Below, one piece after another: positions 60,431-64,000 of a stretch of DNA of 64,000 nt. Position 1 is the first letter of the stretch, and each line of letters starts with the position of its first letter. The notes beneath the pieces were generated by a model that was not told the DNA's origin, ran no database searches, and saw nothing but the letters and a program-made list of their open reading frames with translations. Both the position numbers and the translations under genes were made by a program. This DNA comes from Zonotrichia leucophrys gambelii. Lineage: Eukaryota; Chordata; Aves; Passeriformes; Passerellidae. Location of the stretch: assembly GCF_028769735.1 (NCBI RefSeq), contig NC_088171.1, positions 79,625,216 to 79,689,215 on the forward strand, written 5' to 3'.

Positions 60431-63400
60431 ATGAATCTGTTGTTTCTGCTGGTGTAACTTCCTTCAGTTTCTTTCTTCACTCCTTTATTTTTTTTTGGTG
60501 GAAGTAGGAAGCCTTCACTGAAACGGTAGGTTTCATTTTAAAAATAAAAATATTGAACATATAAAGGTCAGCACAATTCTACTTTCTTGAAGCTAATGGA
60601 AATCAATGGAATGATGTAAACACCACTATACAGAGTAGTAAATACCTTGTAGTAGAAGCACGAATTAATAGATTTAATGGAAATAAGTGAATGATACTCT
60701 CCTGATAAAGGAAGGGATGGAGACAGAGATGCTTTGAAATCAAGTTTTGTAGCTATTTTGGTGCAATGTAGAGATTGCAAGACAGTTGCTTTATTTACTT
60801 TGTTTTCCAGTTTATGGCTTCTTTAAAGTAAAGTAAAATCACTAAAATTGTAAATGGGTGAATAGCAAAGTAAGAGATAATATTGGTCTCTTCAGACTAA
60901 GACTTATCTAAACTTTAACAAGGAAATTACTCTGAAAGACATGAAATAAAATATTCTAATCAAGCTAATTATCCAGTCATAGATTTAAAATTAAAAAAGA
61001 ATGGCAAGTAAATGTTTCATGTTGTATGAAAATAGAAATGTTTCATCCTAGCTGAAATACTTGTTGTGAAAGTCAGCTTTTCTGCCTCAAAATTGTTTGC
61101 TTCTATCAGAACAAAGTGGACAGGAAGTGAATGCAATCAATCTCCTTCATTTAGTGTGAAAAATAACAAACACAGAGGATGAAGAGTCACTCTTTTAATA
61201 TATTCAATATACTGGGTTTCGTGATTGTTATGTGTCTGATAGAAATATAGAAAAGCAAACAATTATCAATTCCTGCATTTTCTGTGATGAACCATAAGAC
61301 TTTTTATTTGGAAAGGTTTTATAATAATATATACAAGTTAGAATTACTTTGAGTATTATTTCATTCAAAATGGTGATGGGTCACTTGAAATAATCTAGTA
61401 TTAAAAAATGTATAGGAGTGTATTGTCCTATTAAGATGACTGCAGACTGGATCAGAAGTTTAGAATGAGAATAAATGGAATCATCTGCTCCACCAGTCAA
61501 ATGGCCTTGCAATCAAGAAGCTATTTATATGCCATTTTGGAATTAATCTTAAGCTGTAACCAATTTTTTCTTACTATGAACTTGGGCTGCCAAAATTGTT
61601 TTCTAATTATTTAATGTTTTTTTTGCAGTGTATGTAGAATTTAGTAAATATATTTGAAAACAAATTCTTCAGATTTAATTTTGTCTATTAGTCACCTTCC
61701 CAAATGCTGTGTTCCTTGCAGCTCCCTCAAAAGGGTTTATTCACTGTTATCAGCACAATAACTGGAGTTACCTCAACTGACCATAATGATATTGTGAAGC
61801 TCTTTAAATGAGATGCATCTACCTAATAATGCTTCCTTTTATTATTTTTTTTTAAATACAGAACACAGAAAAACCATGTGGCATGTATGAAATTCATCCA
61901 TTGCATAAAAATATAGTCATCTATGTACAATTAAATTTTAGAGTTGTCTTTCACCATTCAGACATGAATATTATAAAATCAAAGAGTCTCACAGGTGGCT
62001 TTGAAACTTCCAAATTGCCACTTGAAAATCATGTTTTCCAGCTTTGGCCTTAAAATGATCACTGAATTCATTCCAATGGAGATAACTGGTTGTGATGAGA
62101 CTGAAATTAAAATTTGTTTATGATTTTGGGAACAATTTACTCTCTTGGAAGAAAAAGAGACTAAATTAATAAATTAGAATTTCATAGAAAAGGAAGTAGA
62201 TTTTATGAAGTACTGAAGGAATGGAACTGAAAAATATAAAAATAAAGTTTGAGCTCTTATGGTGCACATTACCAAGTGTGAAAGCTTATAGATTTTTAAT
62301 AAGATAAATGAATTGAACTATAGGTGTAATATTAAATCCTATGGTGGTGTTTGATTAGTTTGTGATGGTGATTCTTTGATCTGCTCACCTGGAATTACAG
62401 GGGACTGAAATAGGAGTGCTTAGAATGTTAGTTGTTTTGTCAAAAATGAGGGATCATTTGATGATTTTGATGACAATCTTTCTACTGTGTCCTAACACTT
62501 TAAATTGGTCACCTTAGGAGAACTGAACTTTTTAAATATCCAAATAAAATGATTGTGTGGGGTTTTAAATTAGTTTTTAAAAATTATTTATTTTTCTATT
62601 TAGATGGTTTTGACGTCACAAAATAATTGCTGAGGGGAACTGAGAGATCAATTGAAAGATTCTTGTTCTTTCACGCAGCTAACAAAACAAAATATGGAAT
62701 ACTAAAAACTCCTATCCAGTAGGATGTTAAAGATACATCAGCTACCTCAATACTCATGGAAGAATTTATCTACTATGTAAAAAGCTGTAGCAGTTGGAGA
62801 CATTACTATCTGATACGCAGAAACATTTGAACATTTTTCAGTGTTTCATATGCTTTAGAGTTGTTAGTGTGTGTGAGTATATATGCATATATATATTTTA
62901 AGCAAAATCCGAAGAACTAACTTCTAATCTTGACTGTCCTTTGTCTTATTTAATAAAGAAGATATTACATAATTTTTGGCTTTTTCTGATAGTTTAAAAA
63001 TTCTGAATTTTTTCTTACATGCTGTCTTTTTGGTACAATGAACAGAGCTGAACATGGTGCTTCAGCTGGAGACTTACTAATAGTAAGCAGTATGGAAGAT
63101 TATGCAAGAACTGAGGCATTCATATTCTTCATATGTAGATTTTTTTCATTGAAGGAAAAGTATAGTGTTCTGTGTAGGTTTCAAACATGTTTGTTGTATA
63201 AGGGAAAACCGTCTTTAAAGTGTCATTTATGAAAGGGTTATGCTTAAAAATTAGACAGTTCAGTGTTAAAAAAACCTAAACCACTTTTCAAAAGTTCCTG
63301 TTATATGAGCTTTAAGAATTGGGGTTTTTTAACTTCTAGGAAAAAAATGTCTTGTAGAAATGAAGAAAAGTAGAAATGAGAACAAAGAACCTACATGTAC

Positions 63401-64000
63401 AACAAAAAGAAGTTCTAATCATTGAATAATAGAAATGTCTTGTGCTGGTTTACCTGATGACTGCAGTCTCTAAAGAGAAGTAGGCCTGTGGATTTTGGTA
63501 GCTTAAGCAGTAATGTTTCTTCATGATGGCCCAGTATAAGAATAGAGGATAAAACCACCCAGATTCTTATGTCATTCATTCTTGTCATGAAATTTAAAGT
63601 CTAGAAAATCCTTAACCTGAGACTGGAAAGTATTTTTTCCAAATGAATGCACAAGACCTTTGTAAACATTGTTATCATGACAATTTAATTTTTAATGGTA
63701 ATTTATCTGTTATCTTTCTGATTTTCCAGTGTAATTTGAAGCTACTGCTAAAGGTAACAAATGTAAATTTAAATGTCTAACTCTTGTCAGACTAGTAATT
63801 GATAAAAGGTGTTTTATTATTGACTGATCACTACTTTAGTTAGATGATGGAATGTACATATTTTCATGTGTTTCTCTTCAGAAGGAACTGCAGCATACAG
63901 CTCTTTACTGGAGACTTTTTACCAACAAACAATGAAATTTTCCTGTTCCCCATCTACTCTTTCACTTAGACTTTTATTTACTTCCTTGTCTTTAGAAAGA
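60431..64000. other. About 3.6 kb of intergenic DNA to the window edge, no gene seen
   Basis: AT-rich sequence with a short TA-rich simple stretch at about 62870-62900. The small frames at 60568-60780 and 63038-63232 have no recognisable domain. No repeat family was recognised. Confidence 0.55.

Noticed and set aside
1..64000. CRISPR arrays, tRNA or rRNA genes, prokaryotic operons or defence systems
   Set aside because: No regularly spaced repeats, cloverleaf-capable tRNA motifs, rRNA segments or operon-like gene strings are visible. The splice site, CR1 elements and LTRs establish avian nuclear DNA.

Overview
This window is vertebrate, almost certainly avian, nuclear DNA. The evidence is AT-rich non-coding sequence without bacterial-style gene packing, one exon with a clean 3' splice site, at least seven CR1 LINE fragments (the dominant bird retrotransposon) and four endogenous-retrovirus LTRs of types I associate with birds, probably passerines (family assignment is from memory, not from a search).

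Only one gene is supported. Positions 1-1076 are the end of the last intron, 1077-1228 the terminal coding exon, and about 1229-1400 the probable 3' UTR of an axonemal dynein heavy chain, best matched to DNAH5 (+ strand). Everything after about 1400 looks like intergenic desert. In human, DNAH5 is also followed by a large gene-poor interval towards CTNND2, so this layout fits conserved synteny (inference).

Desert layout: an apparently complete 1.3-kb solo LTR (2719-4018, minus) with a perfect 5-bp target duplication; CR1 fragments at 7116-7410 (+), 8420-8870 (-), 15920-16767 (-), 36085-36407 (+), 47790-48575 (-), 53744-53972 (-) and 59920-60430 (-); two LTRs of one family in opposite orientation (27543-28026 + and 44236-44838 -); a different LTR at 40830-41252 (+) with a 6-bp duplication; and a probable LTR-derived piece at 30598-30835. 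Several long inverted repeats stand out from the background, chiefly a 110-bp hairpin at 16830-16939 and a perfect 15-bp stem at 13641-13675.

I found no evidence of a new multi-gene system, RNA gene or CRISPR array. Outside the dynein exon and fragments of CR1 reverse transcriptase, the open frames are short, lack recognisable domains and fit chance in AT-rich DNA. The most useful leads are the hairpins and the insertion structures of the LTRs.
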